From Tissierella sp. MB52-C2 (GTDB lineage Bacteria > Bacillota > Clostridia > Tissierellales > Tissierellaceae), in the NCBI RefSeq assembly GCF_030931715.1, contig NZ_CP133261.1, positions 1 to 64,000 of the forward strand: a DNA stretch of 64,000 nucleotides. Direction: 5' to 3'. The notes under the pieces are model-generated. The model worked only from the letters and a program-made list of their open reading frames with translations. It was not told the DNA's origin and did not search any database. Each line of letters starts with the position of its first letter. Within the stretch, counting starts at the first letter, position 1. Positions 26,623 to 36,952 of the stretch are shown in pieces. The position numbers and the translations under genes are program-made.

Positions 26623-28482
26623 ATGGCTTTAAATTCCGAATCCTATACAAAAATGTTTACTGATATGATGTCTGAAGGATTTATAGTAATAGATAATAAA
26701 GGGATAATTCAGATATACAATGAAAAGGCCAAGGAAATTTTTGGTATAAGGCAAGAGGGGCAGAAACATCACAGGGAAGGAAGAATAAATCCTGGTGACA
26801 TAGTTATTATCGCTAATAACTCCATAGGGCAAGATGATGGAAAGATGGATTCCACGTCATTAAAATTTCTAGGGATAAATGATAATAGCATAGGTACAGG
26901 AGATTGTCTTATTGTAATTGGAGTTTTTGATAAAAAGGGAATGATAAATCCAGTATTTAAGACTCTAAAAAATTATCATAAGGAGGATTTCCTAAAATTA
27001 AAAACAGAATATTTAGAAATCCCTATGGAGATAGAAATAGATTTTGTAAATAAATTAATATCCATCAAAGTAAGAGATGAAGAGTTTATGATAAATTATA
27101 TAAATGCTATTGGTCATATGGTAGTTTTAGATGGAATAACTAGAGAAATGAAATTTTATCAATCCCATGGATATACTGCAAGGGAAGAAAGTATCAATGA
27201 CTTATTAAAGGGAAAAGTATATAGGTCTAAAGGCGAAAATACCGAGACTTTAGATGTAATAGGAAAAAATATATTTCAAATTCATAAATCAGATTCCATA
27301 ATTCAAGAATTCTTTAATGTAGCTAAGGGTGAAAACATTAGTTATATTGATAGATTTGAAGATATTAATGGCTATCCTACCATGTGTACACTTTTACCTG
27401 TTGAAAATAAAAATAATAGAATAGGTGCAGCCTTAAAAGTTGAAGATATTTCAGAAATAAAAAGGATTATAAGGGAAAGAGATAATGCCATTAATAGGCT
27501 GGAAAAGGCAGAGTCTCAATTAAATGAGGAAAAAGCATTAAACAAGGCATTTCCAGACTTTGCAGGGGACAGTGAACAAATTGAATCTGTAAAGAGAATG
27601 GCTTTAAAGGCATCAAAAACTAATTCAAATGTATTACTTTTAGGGGAAAGTGGAACAGGAAAGACTATTCTTGCAAAACATATCCATGAAAATAGCAAGC
27701 TCAAAGATGAAAGTTTTGTTCATGTAAACTGTGGAGCCATACCTGAAACGTTGTTGGAATCTGAACTATTTGGATATGAGAAGGGAGCCTTTACAGGTGC
27801 ACTTTCTGAAGGGAAGAAAGGATTCTTTGAAATAGCCAACAGTGGAACCATATTTCTAGATGAAATTGGAGATATATCCATAAATTTGCAAGTCAAACTA
27901 TTGCAAATTATCCAGGAAAAATGGTTCTATAGAGTAGGTGGTACAGAGAAGATTAGAGTAAATATAAGAATAATTGCTGCCACTAACAAGAACTTAGAGG
28001 AAGAAATGTTAAAGGGAAATTTTAGAGAAGATTTATATTATAGAATAAATGTATTTCCTATATGGATACCGCCCTTAAGAGAACGAAAACAAGATATAAT
28101 TCCATTAATAGACTTGGTACTTCCTAAAATATGTAGAGAAATAGGCTGTAGACCCAAGAGGATTTCTTCAGAGGCTATTAATATATTGCTTAAATATAAT
28201 TGGCCGGGAAATATAAGGGAATTGGAGAATATCTTAGAAAGGGCTGTCAACTTAGCTGAAGGAGACAATATACTTTCTAAACATATAAACCTAGGTTTAA
28301 ATAAACAAGATAGTGAAGATAAAAATATAATATCCCTTAAGGGTTCATTAGAGAAATATGAAAAGAAACTTATACAGGAAGCCTTATCTATATATAAGGG
28401 AGATAAGAAAAAGGTAATGGAAGCTTTAAAAATAAGTAAGACCAACTTTTATGATAAAGTAAAGAAGTATAATATAGAATAA
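26623..28482 (+). CDS. PAS-domain sigma-54-dependent transcriptional activator
   Basis: Enhancer-binding protein of 619 residues that activates RNA polymerase-sigma-54 by ATP hydrolysis. Order: N-terminal PAS domain ([24 protein letters not shown]), a second sensory region to about residue 275 (with [14 protein letters not shown]), a coiled coil ([21 protein letters not shown]), the AAA+ domain with Walker A GESGTGKT (341-348), the sigma-54-contacting GAFTGA loop (388-393) and Walker [11 protein letters not shown], then a Fis-type HTH ([21 protein letters not shown]). No receiver domain, so it likely senses a small ligand. Start ATG 26623 after AGGGTGAT; a TATAAT at 26584 may be its own promoter. 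It is the obvious activator for the sigma-54 promoter at 21827. Confidence 0.93.
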   Translation: MALNSESYTKMFTDMMSEGFIVIDNKGIIQIYNEKAKEIFGIRQEGQKHHREGRINPGDIVIIANNSIGQDDGKMDSTSLKFLGINDNSIGTGDCLIVIGVFDKKGMINPVFKTLKNYHKEDFLKLKTEYLEIPMEIEIDFVNKLISIKVRDEEFMINYINAIGHMVVLDGITREMKFYQSHGYTAREESINDLLKGKVYRSKGENTETLDVIGKNIFQIHKSDSIIQEFFNVAKGENISYIDRFEDINGYPTMCTLLPVENKNNRIGAALKVEDISEIKRIIRERDNAINRLEKAESQLNEEKALNKAFPDFAGDSEQIESVKRMALKASKTNSNVLLLGESGTGKTILAKHIHENSKLKDESFVHVNCGAIPETLLESELFGYEKGAFTGALSEGKKGFFEIANSGTIFLDEIGDISINLQVKLLQIIQEKWFYRVGGTEKIRVNIRIIAATNKNLEEEMLKGNFREDLYYRINVFPIWIPPLRERKQDIIPLIDLVLPKICREIGCRPKRISSEAINILLKYNWPGNIRELENILERAVNLAEGDNILSKHINLGLNKQDSEDKNIISLKGSLEKYEKKLIQEALSIYKGDKKKVMEALKISKTNFYDKVKKYNIE

Positions 28483-28504
28483 GATATTATCAAGGAGGGA
28501 TTAA

Positions 28505-29590
28505 ATGAAAATAAAAGAAATAAAAGTGGGTGAAATAGCTGTACCTCTTAAAAAGTCTTTTAAAACTGCCCTTAGAACAGTTCATAGTATTGAAGATATA
28601 GTAGTTAAAGTAATTACTGATACAGGTCATGTAGGATATGGAGAAGCTGCCCCTACAGCAGTAATTACAGGAGATACTAAGGGTTCCATAAGATGTGCCA
28701 TAGAAGATTATATAGCACCTCAAATAATAGGGTTAGATATAGAAAATATAGAAGAAATAATGACTAGAATAGATAAATCTATAATTAAAAACACAAGTGC
28801 TAAAGCAGCAGTTGATATAGCTGTATATGACCTTTTTGGACAACTACATAATTCCCCTTTATATAAACTTTTAGGAGGATATAAAAAGGAAATAATTTCA
28901 GACTTGACCATAAGTGTAAATGAGCCTTCTGAAATGGCAGAAGATAGTATTGATGCTGTAAAAAGAGGATATGAAACATTGAAAATAAAAGTAGGTCTCG
29001 ATTCAAAGATGGATATGGAAAGAATAAAGGCCATAAGAGATGCCGTTGGATATGATATAGATTTAAGATTAGATGCAAATCAAGGCTGGAAACCAAAGGA
29101 AGCCGTCATGTTACTTAGAAAAATGGAAGATAAGGGATTTAATATAGAACTTGTAGAACAGCCTGTATTAGCCAATGATATAGAAGGGCTAAAGCTTGTA
29201 ACAGATAATGTAAATATACCTATATTAGCTGATGAAGCCGTATTTTCACCTGAAGATGCAGTGAAGATAATTCAAAATAGAGCAGCAGATTTAGTTAATA
29301 TTAAATTAATGAAAACAGGTGGTATTCATAATGCATTAAGGATATGTTCTGTTGCAGAAATATATGGAGTAGAATGTATGATAGGGTGTATGTTAGAAAG
29401 TAAATTAAGTGTAAGTGCAGCAGTTCATTTGGCAGCATCTAAAAAGATAATAACAAAAATAGATTTAGATGGACCAGGATTGTGTAAAGAAGACCCAATA
29501 TTAGGTGGACCGGAGTTTAATGATTATAGAATTATTTTAAATGATGAACCAGGATTAGGATTTAAGGAAATTAGAAATTTAAGCTTCTAA
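28505..29590 (+). CDS. dipeptide epimerase (L-Ala-D/L-Glu epimerase-like)
   Basis: Enolase-superfamily epimerase of 361 residues, of the muconate-lactonising/AEE subgroup, which converts L-Ala-D-Glu from murein into L-Ala-L-Glu. Key parts: substrate-capping N-terminal domain (IAVPLKKSFKTALRTVHSIEDIVVKV), catalytic lysines in LKIKVGLD (KxK), metal ligands in LRLDANQGW, VEQPV and ADEAVFS, and the second base in NIKLMKTGGIHNAL. Start ATG 28505 after AAGGAGGG, 22 bp behind the activator gene. Its counterpart YkfB sits in the Bacillus ykf operon. The neighbouring peptidases and peptide transporter make the murein dipeptide the likeliest substrate. Confidence 0.9.
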   Translation: MKIKEIKVGEIAVPLKKSFKTALRTVHSIEDIVVKVITDTGHVGYGEAAPTAVITGDTKGSIRCAIEDYIAPQIIGLDIENIEEIMTRIDKSIIKNTSAKAAVDIAVYDLFGQLHNSPLYKLLGGYKKEIISDLTISVNEPSEMAEDSIDAVKRGYETLKIKVGLDSKMDMERIKAIRDAVGYDIDLRLDANQGWKPKEAVMLLRKMEDKGFNIELVEQPVLANDIEGLKLVTDNVNIPILADEAVFSPEDAVKIIQNRAADLVNIKLMKTGGIHNALRICSVAEIYGVECMIGCMLESKLSVSAAVHLAASKKIITKIDLDGPGLCKEDPILGGPEFNDYRIILNDEPGLGFKEIRNLSF

Positions 29591-29690
29591 GGTATATGGA
29601 GTTGACGATTTGTCAACTTGCGTCAATAATTATCAGACAATTAGGACAATATAAACTTGTCCAAATCTTCGAATAACTTGCTTCTGTAGA

Positions 29691-29720
29691 TTGAACATTC
29701 CTATTTTAAAGGCATAATAT
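29691..29720 (+). promoter_or_regulatory. possible sigma-A promoter before the binding-protein gene
   Basis: TTGAAC (29691-29696) and TAATAT (29715-29720) with an 18-base spacer, about 120 bp upstream of the solute-binding protein gene. Upstream lie two small dyads, TTGAC-N5-GTCAA (about 29602) and GGACAA-N7-TTGTCC (about 29644), which could be regulator sites. This suggests the transporter can be expressed apart from the sigma-54 promoter. Confidence 0.35.
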
Positions 29721-29842
29721 TTTCATAATCATAATATGTAGTAAGTAAACCTTAAATAAATTGATACTAAAATCATTATCTTAAGGAAGGAGGAAAAGTT
29801 AATAATCTTGTATAAACTTTTAAAAAATAAAGGGGGATTACA

Positions 29843-31681
29843 ATGAAAAGGCTAATGGCACTGATGTTAGCGATAATGATGGTTTTAGCAGGTTGTTCTA
29901 AGGGAAAAACAGATAAGACTTTAGGAAACGAAGGAGAACTTGTTGAATATTCGGAGGTTTATTCAGGAGAAATCACTACATTAAACTACTTAGTAACTGC
30001 AAATTATAATGAGTTTGCTTTAGCTGCAAATATGGTAGATAGTTTAATCGACTATGATAAATATGGAGTCCTAATACCTGGTCTAGCAACTGAATGGGAG
30101 AGTTCAGAGGATGGATTAGTTTGGACTTTGAAAATCCGTGAGGGAGTAAAATGGCTTACTTATGATGGTAAGGAGTATGCAGAAACTAAGGCAAAAGATT
30201 TTGTAGATGCTGCAAAATACTTACTAGATCCTAACAATGAGTCTCTAACAGCAAATATATTTTATAGTGTAATTAAAAATGCAGAGGAGTATTATAATGG
30301 AGAAATAGATGATTTTGAACAAGTAGGAGTAAAAGCAGTAGATGATTATACATTGGAATATACTCTTAAACAAAATACCCCATACTTCTTATCAATGCTT
30401 AACTATGTTTGTTTCTTACCTGTTAATGGAGATTTCTTAGAAGAGGTAGGAGATAGATTTGGAACTGATAATACTAATGTTTTATATAATGGTGCTTATA
30501 TAATGGAAACCTTTGAACCACAGACTAGAAGAATCCTTACAAAAAATGAACAGTATTGGGATAAAGACAATATATTTATAGATAAGATAAAGGAGACCTA
30601 TAACCAAGAGGCTGCAACACTGGCACCAGAACTATTTTTACGTGGAGAAATTGATTATGCTGAGATACCTGCTTCTTTAATAGAAGAATGGATGAAGGAT
30701 TCAACTAAGAAGGATTTAGTTAGACCAATTAGAACAACTTTTTATACCTATTTCTATGCGTTAAATTTCGACCCTAAATTTGATGCTGAATATGAACCAG
30801 ATAACTGGAAGATTGCTGTCAATAATGTGAACTTCCGTAAATCCTTATTCCATGGATTAGATAGAAAAGCTGCCATGACAACAGCTGAGCCTTATGATCC
30901 AGAACAAAGGTTAGCAAACACCATTACACCAAAGAGCTTTGTTGACATTGACGGAGTAGATTATACTGAACTAGGTGGATTAAAAGAATTCGCAAATACT
31001 GATTCCTTTAATGAAGAATTAGCAAAGGAATATAGAGACAAAGCCATGGCAGAGTTAGAAGGGAAGGCAAAGTTTCCGGTAATAGTATATATGCCATATA
31101 ACTCTGGTGGAACTGAATTGGCAAATAGAGTGCAGGTTATAGAGCAACAGCTGGAAAATTTACTAGGTAAAGATTATATTGATATTCAAATAGATCCAAA
31201 ACCACCTACAAACTTCTTATCAGAAGTAAGACGTTCAGGGAAATATGCATTTTTAGAATCTAACTGGGGACCTGATTATGCAGATCCTGAAACATATACT
31301 GATCCATTTACTCCTGGTTCAAACTATAACTTCCCAGAATTTGTAGAAGGTTATACTGATGCCAATGGAGACAAAACTTATACTAACTTAACAAATAAAG
31401 CTAAAGCAGAAATTCTAGACATTGATAAACGTTATGAATTATTTGCTGAAGCAGAGGCATTTTTAATCAAAGAAGCATTTGTTATTCCTTATGCACTTGG
31501 CGGTGGAGGATATGCAGCCGGTAGATTAGATCCTTTTGAATCCCAATATTCACCATTTGGAGTATCATCTCAAAGATACAAAGGGCAGCATTTAATGGAA
31601 AAACCTATGAATACAGAAGAATATAAGGCTGCACTTGAAACTTGGAAGAAAGAACGTGCAGAGGCACTTAAAAAACAGTAA
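29843..31681 (+). CDS. oligopeptide ABC transporter substrate-binding lipoprotein
   Basis: Family 5 extracellular solute-binding protein of 612 residues, tethered by a lipid: signal peptide with lipobox VLAGCS at the N-terminus. Typical OppA/DppA-class sequence follows, such as LATEWESSEDGLVWTLKIREGVKW, YTLKQNTPYFLSML, YNGAYIMETFEPQ, FRKSLFHGLDRKA and ESNWGPDYADPETYTDPFTPGSNYN. It captures peptides and passes them to the permease pair encoded next. Start ATG 29843 after AGGGGG. A strong hairpin follows, a common way to obtain more binding protein than permease. The family is certain; murein peptides as ligand are inferred from neighbours. Confidence 0.92.
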   Translation: MKRLMALMLAIMMVLAGCSKGKTDKTLGNEGELVEYSEVYSGEITTLNYLVTANYNEFALAANMVDSLIDYDKYGVLIPGLATEWESSEDGLVWTLKIREGVKWLTYDGKEYAETKAKDFVDAAKYLLDPNNESLTANIFYSVIKNAEEYYNGEIDDFEQVGVKAVDDYTLEYTLKQNTPYFLSMLNYVCFLPVNGDFLEEVGDRFGTDNTNVLYNGAYIMETFEPQTRRILTKNEQYWDKDNIFIDKIKETYNQEAATLAPELFLRGEIDYAEIPASLIEEWMKDSTKKDLVRPIRTTFYTYFYALNFDPKFDAEYEPDNWKIAVNNVNFRKSLFHGLDRKAAMTTAEPYDPEQRLANTITPKSFVDIDGVDYTELGGLKEFANTDSFNEELAKEYRDKAMAELEGKAKFPVIVYMPYNSGGTELANRVQVIEQQLENLLGKDYIDIQIDPKPPTNFLSEVRRSGKYAFLESNWGPDYADPETYTDPFTPGSNYNFPEFVEGYTDANGDKTYTNLTNKAKAEILDIDKRYELFAEAEAFLIKEAFVIPYALGGGGYAAGRLDPFESQYSPFGVSSQRYKGQHLMEKPMNTEEYKAALETWKKERAEALKKQ

Positions 31682-31692
31682 ATAAAAATCAA

Positions 31693-31728
31693 AGACCTAA
31701 GGATTATAAGCTGATAATCCTTAGGTCT
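31693..31728 (+). terminator. hairpin after the binding-protein gene
   Basis: AGACCTAAGGATTAT and ATAATCCTTAGGTCT form a perfect 15-bp stem with a 6-base loop and no T-run. It probably stabilises the 3' end of the binding-protein message or partly attenuates readthrough into the permease genes. Confidence 0.6.
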
Positions 31729-31844
31729 GAAAATTAATATACTGTAGTTTAATGAAAAGCACTTGGTCTAAATACACCTTAGTAAGACATTTGACTTTTC
31801 TTAGGGCTTAATATAGTTGATCTACAGAGAAAAGGGGGAAAAAA

Positions 31845-32789
31845 ATGCTAAAATATTCTATTAAAAGATTATTACAATCTTTGTTTACCCTGTTCATCAT
31901 AGTTACCATAGTCTTTCTTCTTATGCGATTACTTCCTGAAGAAGGATATTTTGGGGCTTCCTATGAAAAATTAGATGAACAACAAAGAGAAGCTATATTG
32001 ACCAGTATGGGACTTAGGGACCCTATACATAAACAATTAGTTAATTTCTATAAAAATATATTAACTGGTAATCTAGGGCAATCTATTACCTTTAGACCTA
32101 AGGTGCCTGTTATAGACATAATAAAAGATAAGGTACCATATTCCTTATACTTTGGATTGGCAGCCATAGGAATGTCCTTATCTGTGGGAGTAACCTTAGG
32201 AATAGCCATGGCCAAAAATAAAAATAAGTTTTGGGATAGGTTTGGAACAGGATATGTTGTATTTATAAGGGCAGTGCCTGCTGCTGTATATTTTCTATTC
32301 TTACAATTATATATAACAGGGATTTTCAAATTGCCAATGCTATTCGATATAGATAAACCTAAGACTTGGATTTTACCAGTCATATCCATGTCATTAGGTG
32401 GAATAGCCAGTTATGCAATGTGGATGAGAAGATATATGGTAGATGAACTTAATAAAGACTATGTTAAATTAGCCAGAGCTAAAGGGCTGAAAAGTAAGTC
32501 TATAATGGTAAAACATATATTTCGTAATGCTTTCGTTCCAATGGCACAATATCTGCCGGCATCTATATTGTTTACCATAGCAGGTTCAATTTATATAGAA
32601 TCCTTATATTCAATTCCAGGTATGGGAGGACTATTGGTAGAGGTTATAAAAAGACAAGATAACACCTTAGTACAGGCTTTAGTACTTATATACTCATCAA
32701 TAGGTATAGTTGGATTATTTTTAGGAGATTTACTTATGGCCATATTTGATCCTCGGATAAATTTAGACAAAAAAGGGGGCGCTAGATAA
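31845..32789 (+). CDS. peptide ABC transporter permease (DppB/OppB type)
   Basis: Inner-membrane permease subunit of 314 residues with six predicted helices; N-terminus MLKYSIKRLLQSLFTLFIIVTIVFLLMRLLP is the standard OppB/DppB start. The conserved coupling loop toward the ATPases is seen as DYVKLARAKGLKSKSIMVKHIFRNAFVPM (EAA loop), followed by IYIESLYSIPGMGGLLVEVIKRQD. Start ATG 31845 after GGGGGAA. Its stop overlaps the ATG of the next permease by one base (TAATG), indicating translational coupling. Confidence 0.93.
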   Translation: MLKYSIKRLLQSLFTLFIIVTIVFLLMRLLPEEGYFGASYEKLDEQQREAILTSMGLRDPIHKQLVNFYKNILTGNLGQSITFRPKVPVIDIIKDKVPYSLYFGLAAIGMSLSVGVTLGIAMAKNKNKFWDRFGTGYVVFIRAVPAAVYFLFLQLYITGIFKLPMLFDIDKPKTWILPVISMSLGGIASYAMWMRRYMVDELNKDYVKLARAKGLKSKSIMVKHIFRNAFVPMAQYLPASILFTIAGSIYIESLYSIPGMGGLLVEVIKRQDNTLVQALVLIYSSIGIVGLFLGDLLMAIFDPRINLDKKGGAR

Positions 32790-33757
32790 TGGGAAAAGGT
32801 GCAGTAAATAAATTAACAGAGGTCATAAGCAATGACTTATTCCAGTTTGCAGAATATAATGAAGCAGAAGCTAAACGTGGAGGTTATTCAAACTACTCTT
32901 ATTGGCGTTCCACCTGGCAAGTTTTTATACAGAATAAAGTAGCAGTTTTTCTTTTAACTCTAATGGCTCTTTTATTAATATTTACAATGATTCAGCCTTA
33001 TTTGCCAAATCAAAAGGTGCCAACTGAGATTCATATAAATCCAGATACGAAATTGCCCCTTTCAAATAATCCGCCTGATTCAGAGTTTTTGTTTGGAACA
33101 AATTCCATTGGGCAAGATCTTTGGTCACGTATATGGAGTGGTGCTAGAACATCACTTCTCATTGGATTAATAGTAGGGGTTTGGGAAGCAGTGATAGGAA
33201 TTACTATAGGTGCCATGTGGGGATATATACCGTGGCTAGATAGACCTATAACAGAAATATATAATGTAATAAACAATATTCCAAAAACTATAATATTAGT
33301 CTTAATGACTTATATAATGAAGCCAAGTTTATATACCATGATAATCGCCATGGGGTTAACTAGTTGGATTGATATGGCTCGTTTTGTAAGAAATCTAACT
33401 GTCATTATTAGAGATAGAGAGTATAACTTAGCATCAAAGTGTTTAGGTACTCCTACTAAGAGGATTATAACTAAAAACCTATTGCCTTATCTAGTCTCGG
33501 TCATAATGTTGAGTATTGCATTATCAATTCCTCAGACCATAGGATATGAAGTGTTTTTAACTTATATAGGTTTAGGACTTCCAGTTAGTATTCCATCCTT
33601 AGGAAACCTTATAAATGAAGGAAGGCTCCTTATGATGGCTCCAACACAAAGATACCAATTGATTTTTCCATCAATAATTATTTCAATAATAACAATTTCA
33701 TTTTATATGATGGGAAATGTTTTTTCTGATGCGGCAGACCCAAAAAACCACGTATAG
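32789..33757 (+). CDS. peptide ABC transporter permease (DppC/OppC type)
   Basis: Second permease subunit, 322 residues. It has an N-terminal cytoplasmic tail, a first helix (VFLLTLMALLLIFTMIQPYLP), the extracellular segment with NPPDSEFLFGTNSIGQDLWSRIWSGARTSLLIGL typical of OppC/DppC, and the EAA loop REYNLASKCLGTPTKRIITKNLLPYLVS. It forms the membrane channel with the DppB-like protein. The start overlaps the upstream stop by one base; the ATPase gene begins 10 bp downstream. Confidence 0.93.
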   Translation: MGKGAVNKLTEVISNDLFQFAEYNEAEAKRGGYSNYSYWRSTWQVFIQNKVAVFLLTLMALLLIFTMIQPYLPNQKVPTEIHINPDTKLPLSNNPPDSEFLFGTNSIGQDLWSRIWSGARTSLLIGLIVGVWEAVIGITIGAMWGYIPWLDRPITEIYNVINNIPKTIILVLMTYIMKPSLYTMIIAMGLTSWIDMARFVRNLTVIIRDREYNLASKCLGTPTKRIITKNLLPYLVSVIMLSIALSIPQTIGYEVFLTYIGLGLPVSIPSLGNLINEGRLLMMAPTQRYQLIFPSIIISIITISFYMMGNVFSDAADPKNHV

Positions 33758-33767
33758 GAGGTGTACT

Positions 33768-34817
33768 ATGGAAAAGGAAAATATTATATTATCTGTAAAG
33801 GATTTAGTAATCAAATTTAAACTAAGAGGTGATATATTAACAGCCATAAGAGAAGCTTCCCTAGATATATATGAAGGAGAAAGTCTAGCCATAGTAGGGG
33901 AATCGGGATCTGGAAAGTCGGTTTTTACTAAAAGTTTTATGGGACTGTTAGATGGTAATGGTTGGATAGATTCTGGAAGTATAATATTTGAAGGAGAAGA
34001 AATATCAAAATATAATAAGGAAGAAGATTGGATTAAAATTAGAGGAAAGAAAATTGCCATGGTATTCCAAGATCCAATGACATCTCTAAACCCATTAAGA
34101 ACCATTGGGAAACAAGTTCAAGAATCAGTAGAATTACACCAAGGGTTAAAGAAAGATGAAGCAAAGAAAAAGGTAATAGAAATACTGGAAGATGTGGGAA
34201 TTTCTGAGCCAGAAAAAAGATATACACAATATCCCCATGAGTTTTCAGGAGGTATGAGACAAAGAGTAGTCATAGCCATGGCAATAGCTTGCAATCCAAA
34301 GGTGTTAATATGCGATGAACCTACTACGGCTTTAGACGTAACTATTCAAGCTCAAATCTTAAAATTACTAAAAAGTCTTAAGGAAAAATATCAGTTGACT
34401 ACTATCTACATTACTCATGACTTAGGAGTTGTTGCCAATGTAGCAGATAGAATAGCAGTTATGTATGCAGGAGATATAGTTGAAATAGGAAAATGTGAGG
34501 AAGTATTTTATAATGGACAACATCCATATACCTGGTCACTACTATCTTCCCTCCCTCAACTGGGAATAAAGGGGGAAGATTTATTCACAATTAGAGGTAC
34601 TCCCCCAAACCTTTTCTATGAAATAAAGGGAGATGCCTTTGCACCTAGAAATCCTAAGGCATTGAAAATTGATTTTATCCATAGACCGCCTTACTTTGAG
34701 GTAAGTTCTAGTCATAAGGCAAAGACTTGGCTACTAGACCCTAGGGCACCAAAAGTAGATCCACCAGAATCCATAAAGATACTAAGAGAGAAGTGGGGGG
34801 TAGTTAGTAATGGTTAA
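33768..34817 (+). CDS. peptide ABC transporter ATPase (DppD/OppD type)
   Basis: ATP-binding subunit of 349 residues. Walker [12 protein letters not shown]-loop [12 protein letters not shown], signature [14 protein letters not shown], Walker [12 protein letters not shown] and the H-loop [13 protein letters not shown] are all intact. The C-terminal oligopeptide-ABC extension is present ([14 protein letters not shown] and beyond), but the usual cysteine-containing FeS motif is absent: where many relatives have CxxRCP-like sequence this one reads [18 protein letters not shown]. The frame is open from 33717, yet the AGGAGGTG site marks ATG 33768. It overlaps the next ATPase gene by 8 bp. Confidence 0.92.
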   Translation: MEKENIILSVKDLVIKFKLRGDILTAIREASLDIYEGESLAIVGESGSGKSVFTKSFMGLLDGNGWIDSGSIIFEGEEISKYNKEEDWIKIRGKKIAMVFQDPMTSLNPLRTIGKQVQESVELHQGLKKDEAKKKVIEILEDVGISEPEKRYTQYPHEFSGGMRQRVVIAMAIACNPKVLICDEPTTALDVTIQAQILKLLKSLKEKYQLTTIYITHDLGVVANVADRIAVMYAGDIVEIGKCEEVFYNGQHPYTWSLLSSLPQLGIKGEDLFTIRGTPPNLFYEIKGDAFAPRNPKALKIDFIHRPPYFEVSSSHKAKTWLLDPRAPKVDPPESIKILREKWGVVSNG

Positions 34818-35754
34818 TAAAGAGAAGGAGGCCTTATTAGAGGTAAAAAATTTAAGGGTAGAATTTGGCAGAAAAAAGAAGAATAAATTTGTAGCTGTAA
34901 AAAACGTGAATTTTAATATATATAGGGGAGAAACCTTTGGATTAGTTGGAGAATCTGGATCTGGAAAGACAACCATAGGCAGAGCCATAATAAGGCTAAA
35001 TGAAACAGCAGGCGGAGATATTATATTTGATGGAGAAAAGATTAACGGAAAAATAAATAAGGAATTAGATAAGGAAATAACTAAAAGAATTCAAATGATA
35101 TTTCAAGACCCTATGGCATCATTAAATGAAAGGGCAAAGGTAGATTATATAGTATCAGAGGGACTTTATAATCTAAAAAACTATAGAGATGAAGAAGAAC
35201 GGAAGGAAAAGGTAGAAAAGGCATTAATCGACGTTGGATTGTTACCTGAATTTCTAAGTCGTTTTCCCCATGAATTCTCAGGTGGACAGAGGCAAAGAAT
35301 AGGAATTGCAAGATCTGTAGTAATGGAGCCTGAGTTAATAATAGCAGATGAGCCTATATCGGCACTAGATGTATCTATTCGAGCTCAAGTATTAAACTTA
35401 ATGAAGGAATTACAGAGAAATAAAGGATTAACTTATTTATTTATAGCCCATGACTTATCCGTAGTAAGATTTATAACAGATAGAGTAGCTGTTATTTATA
35501 AAGGTGAAATAGTGGAATTGGCTGAAACTGAAAAGCTTTATAAAAATCCTCTCCATCCATATACCAGATCTTTGTTCTCTGCTATTCCACTACCTGATCC
35601 ACGGGAGGAAAGAAATAAAGTATTAGAAGTTTATGATCCAGATTGCCATGATTATGAAAACAATCCGCCAAAATGGGTGGAAATAGAGCCTGAACATTTT
35701 GTATTAGCAAATGATGAGGAGTTAGCAAAATATATAAAAATGCTAAATAATTAA
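34810..35754 (+). CDS. peptide ABC transporter ATPase (DppF/OppF type)
   Basis: Second ATPase subunit, 314 residues, pairing with the DppD-like protein. Seen: Walker [13 protein letters not shown]-loop [15 protein letters not shown], signature [14 protein letters not shown], Walker [13 protein letters not shown]-loop [13 protein letters not shown], then the C-terminal family extension [16 protein letters not shown]. Overlaps the preceding gene by 8 bp. The five transporter genes form one compact unit with all components for peptide import. Confidence 0.92.
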   Translation: MVNKEKEALLEVKNLRVEFGRKKKNKFVAVKNVNFNIYRGETFGLVGESGSGKTTIGRAIIRLNETAGGDIIFDGEKINGKINKELDKEITKRIQMIFQDPMASLNERAKVDYIVSEGLYNLKNYRDEEERKEKVEKALIDVGLLPEFLSRFPHEFSGGQRQRIGIARSVVMEPELIIADEPISALDVSIRAQVLNLMKELQRNKGLTYLFIAHDLSVVRFITDRVAVIYKGEIVELAETEKLYKNPLHPYTRSLFSAIPLPDPREERNKVLEVYDPDCHDYENNPPKWVEIEPEHFVLANDEELAKYIKMLNN

Positions 35755-35791
35755 GATATTAGAGAATCTTAATTATTCCGGGGGGATCAAT

Positions 35792-36877
35792 ATGTTTAGG
35801 AAAATAATCTTTATATTACTGGGGGTAATATTGTTTATGAGTGGATGTAGTAATTTAACTAAAACAAAAGAAATATTCCATAGTGGAAATTTAATTGTCA
35901 ATGGAGTGGAAGATTTTAAAGAAGGGGAAAGGGAAAGTATTAGTATCAATAATGAAGACGGAATTGTTTTAGAAGATTCATCTCTTCAAGGAAAATATAC
36001 ATCACCAATAATAGCCACAGAAGATTTTAATGAATTAGTAGCTTCTTGGAATGTAGATACACCGGAGGGAACTGAAATTGAACTGCTTCTTAGGGTAAAG
36101 GTTGAAGAACAATGGACTGATTGGTTTACTTACGGAAAATGGACTCAAAATGGTAATAGAGAAAGTGTAAATAATCAGGAAGATAAAATTGCAAAAATGT
36201 CAACGGACACACTGGAAGTACTTTGGGGAAAAGATGCAGAAGCTATTACCTATAGTATAGAGTTGAGACGTAAAAATATAGCTGCTCCTGGGCCAAAGGT
36301 GAAAAATATATTTTTGGCTTTAAAACTTAGGGAGGAAGTAGAGGATGTTTCTGCTTTAGATGAAGAATATTTAGTTGAACTTAATGTACCTGAAAGGTCA
36401 CAGATGGTAGTCCCTGAAATAGGAAATGTAATATGTAGCCCTACATCCTTATCTATGGTACTGGAATACTATGGACACAATATAGCTACAGTAGAAGTGG
36501 CAGAAAAGGTATTAGATAATGGAGCAAACATTTATGGAAATTGGTCTTTTAATGTTGCATACGCAGGTACTAAAGATATATACTCTTATGTGGCTAGATT
36601 TACATCTATTAAAGATATAAAAGAAAAGATTTCAAAGGATATTCCTGTTATAGCATCTATAAAATCACAGTCAGAAAACTCCTTAATTGGAGCACCTCAA
36701 GCATATCCATCTGGACATTTACTGGTAGTAAGAGGGTTTACAGTCAAAGATGGAGAGGAGTATGTCATAGTAAATGATCCAGCTGCCCCAGAAGTAGAAA
36801 CAGTACGCAGGGAATATAAAGTATCTCAATTTGAGAGGGTATGGAACAAAATGGTATATATTCTAGAGAAAAAATAG
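35792..36877 (+). CDS. C39-like cysteine peptidase lipoprotein
   Basis: Surface lipoprotein of 361 residues. The N-terminus FIILLGVILFMSGCSN-like segment ends in a lipobox Cys. Residues ~40-200 form a beta-rich domain (ELVASWNVDTPEGTEIELLLRVKVEE, WTDWFTYGKW), and residues ~205-361 a papain-like peptidase_C39_2 domain: catalytic Cys in VICSPTSLSMVLEYYG, His in SGHLLVVRGFT and Asp in VNDPAAPE. It lies directly after the transporter (38-bp gap, GGGGGG site). An outer-face peptidase beside a peptide importer suggests trimming of peptides before uptake, but the substrate is unknown. Confidence 0.8.
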   Translation: MFRKIIFILLGVILFMSGCSNLTKTKEIFHSGNLIVNGVEDFKEGERESISINNEDGIVLEDSSLQGKYTSPIIATEDFNELVASWNVDTPEGTEIELLLRVKVEEQWTDWFTYGKWTQNGNRESVNNQEDKIAKMSTDTLEVLWGKDAEAITYSIELRRKNIAAPGPKVKNIFLALKLREEVEDVSALDEEYLVELNVPERSQMVVPEIGNVICSPTSLSMVLEYYGHNIATVEVAEKVLDNGANIYGNWSFNVAYAGTKDIYSYVARFTSIKDIKEKISKDIPVIASIKSQSENSLIGAPQAYPSGHLLVVRGFTVKDGEEYVIVNDPAAPEVETVRREYKVSQFERVWNKMVYILEKK

Positions 36878-36890
36878 ATTAAAATATAAG

Positions 36891-36922
36891 GCCTCGAAGG
36901 TTTAAAGATCTAGAGGCTTTTT
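36891..36922 (+). terminator. terminator inside the cluster
   Basis: GCCTC and GAGGC, with partial pairing of the bases between, precede TTTTTC. It follows the C39-like gene and would divide the cluster into two transcripts or act as a partial terminator. Confidence 0.55.
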
Positions 36923-36952
36923 CTACGATATTTTAAATAGAGGGTGATAAAA

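Noticed and set aside
29711-29725. GGCAT..TTTCA resembling a sigma-54 site before the binding-protein gene
   Set aside because: The invariant GC at -12 is missing (TC), so a sigma-A promoter is the better reading.
32542-32556. GG-N10-GC spaced TGGCAC..TGCC motif resembling a second sigma-54 promoter
   Set aside because: It lies inside the DppB-like coding sequence at the conserved MAQYLPAS segment and the -12 part is a poor match (CTGC for TTGC).
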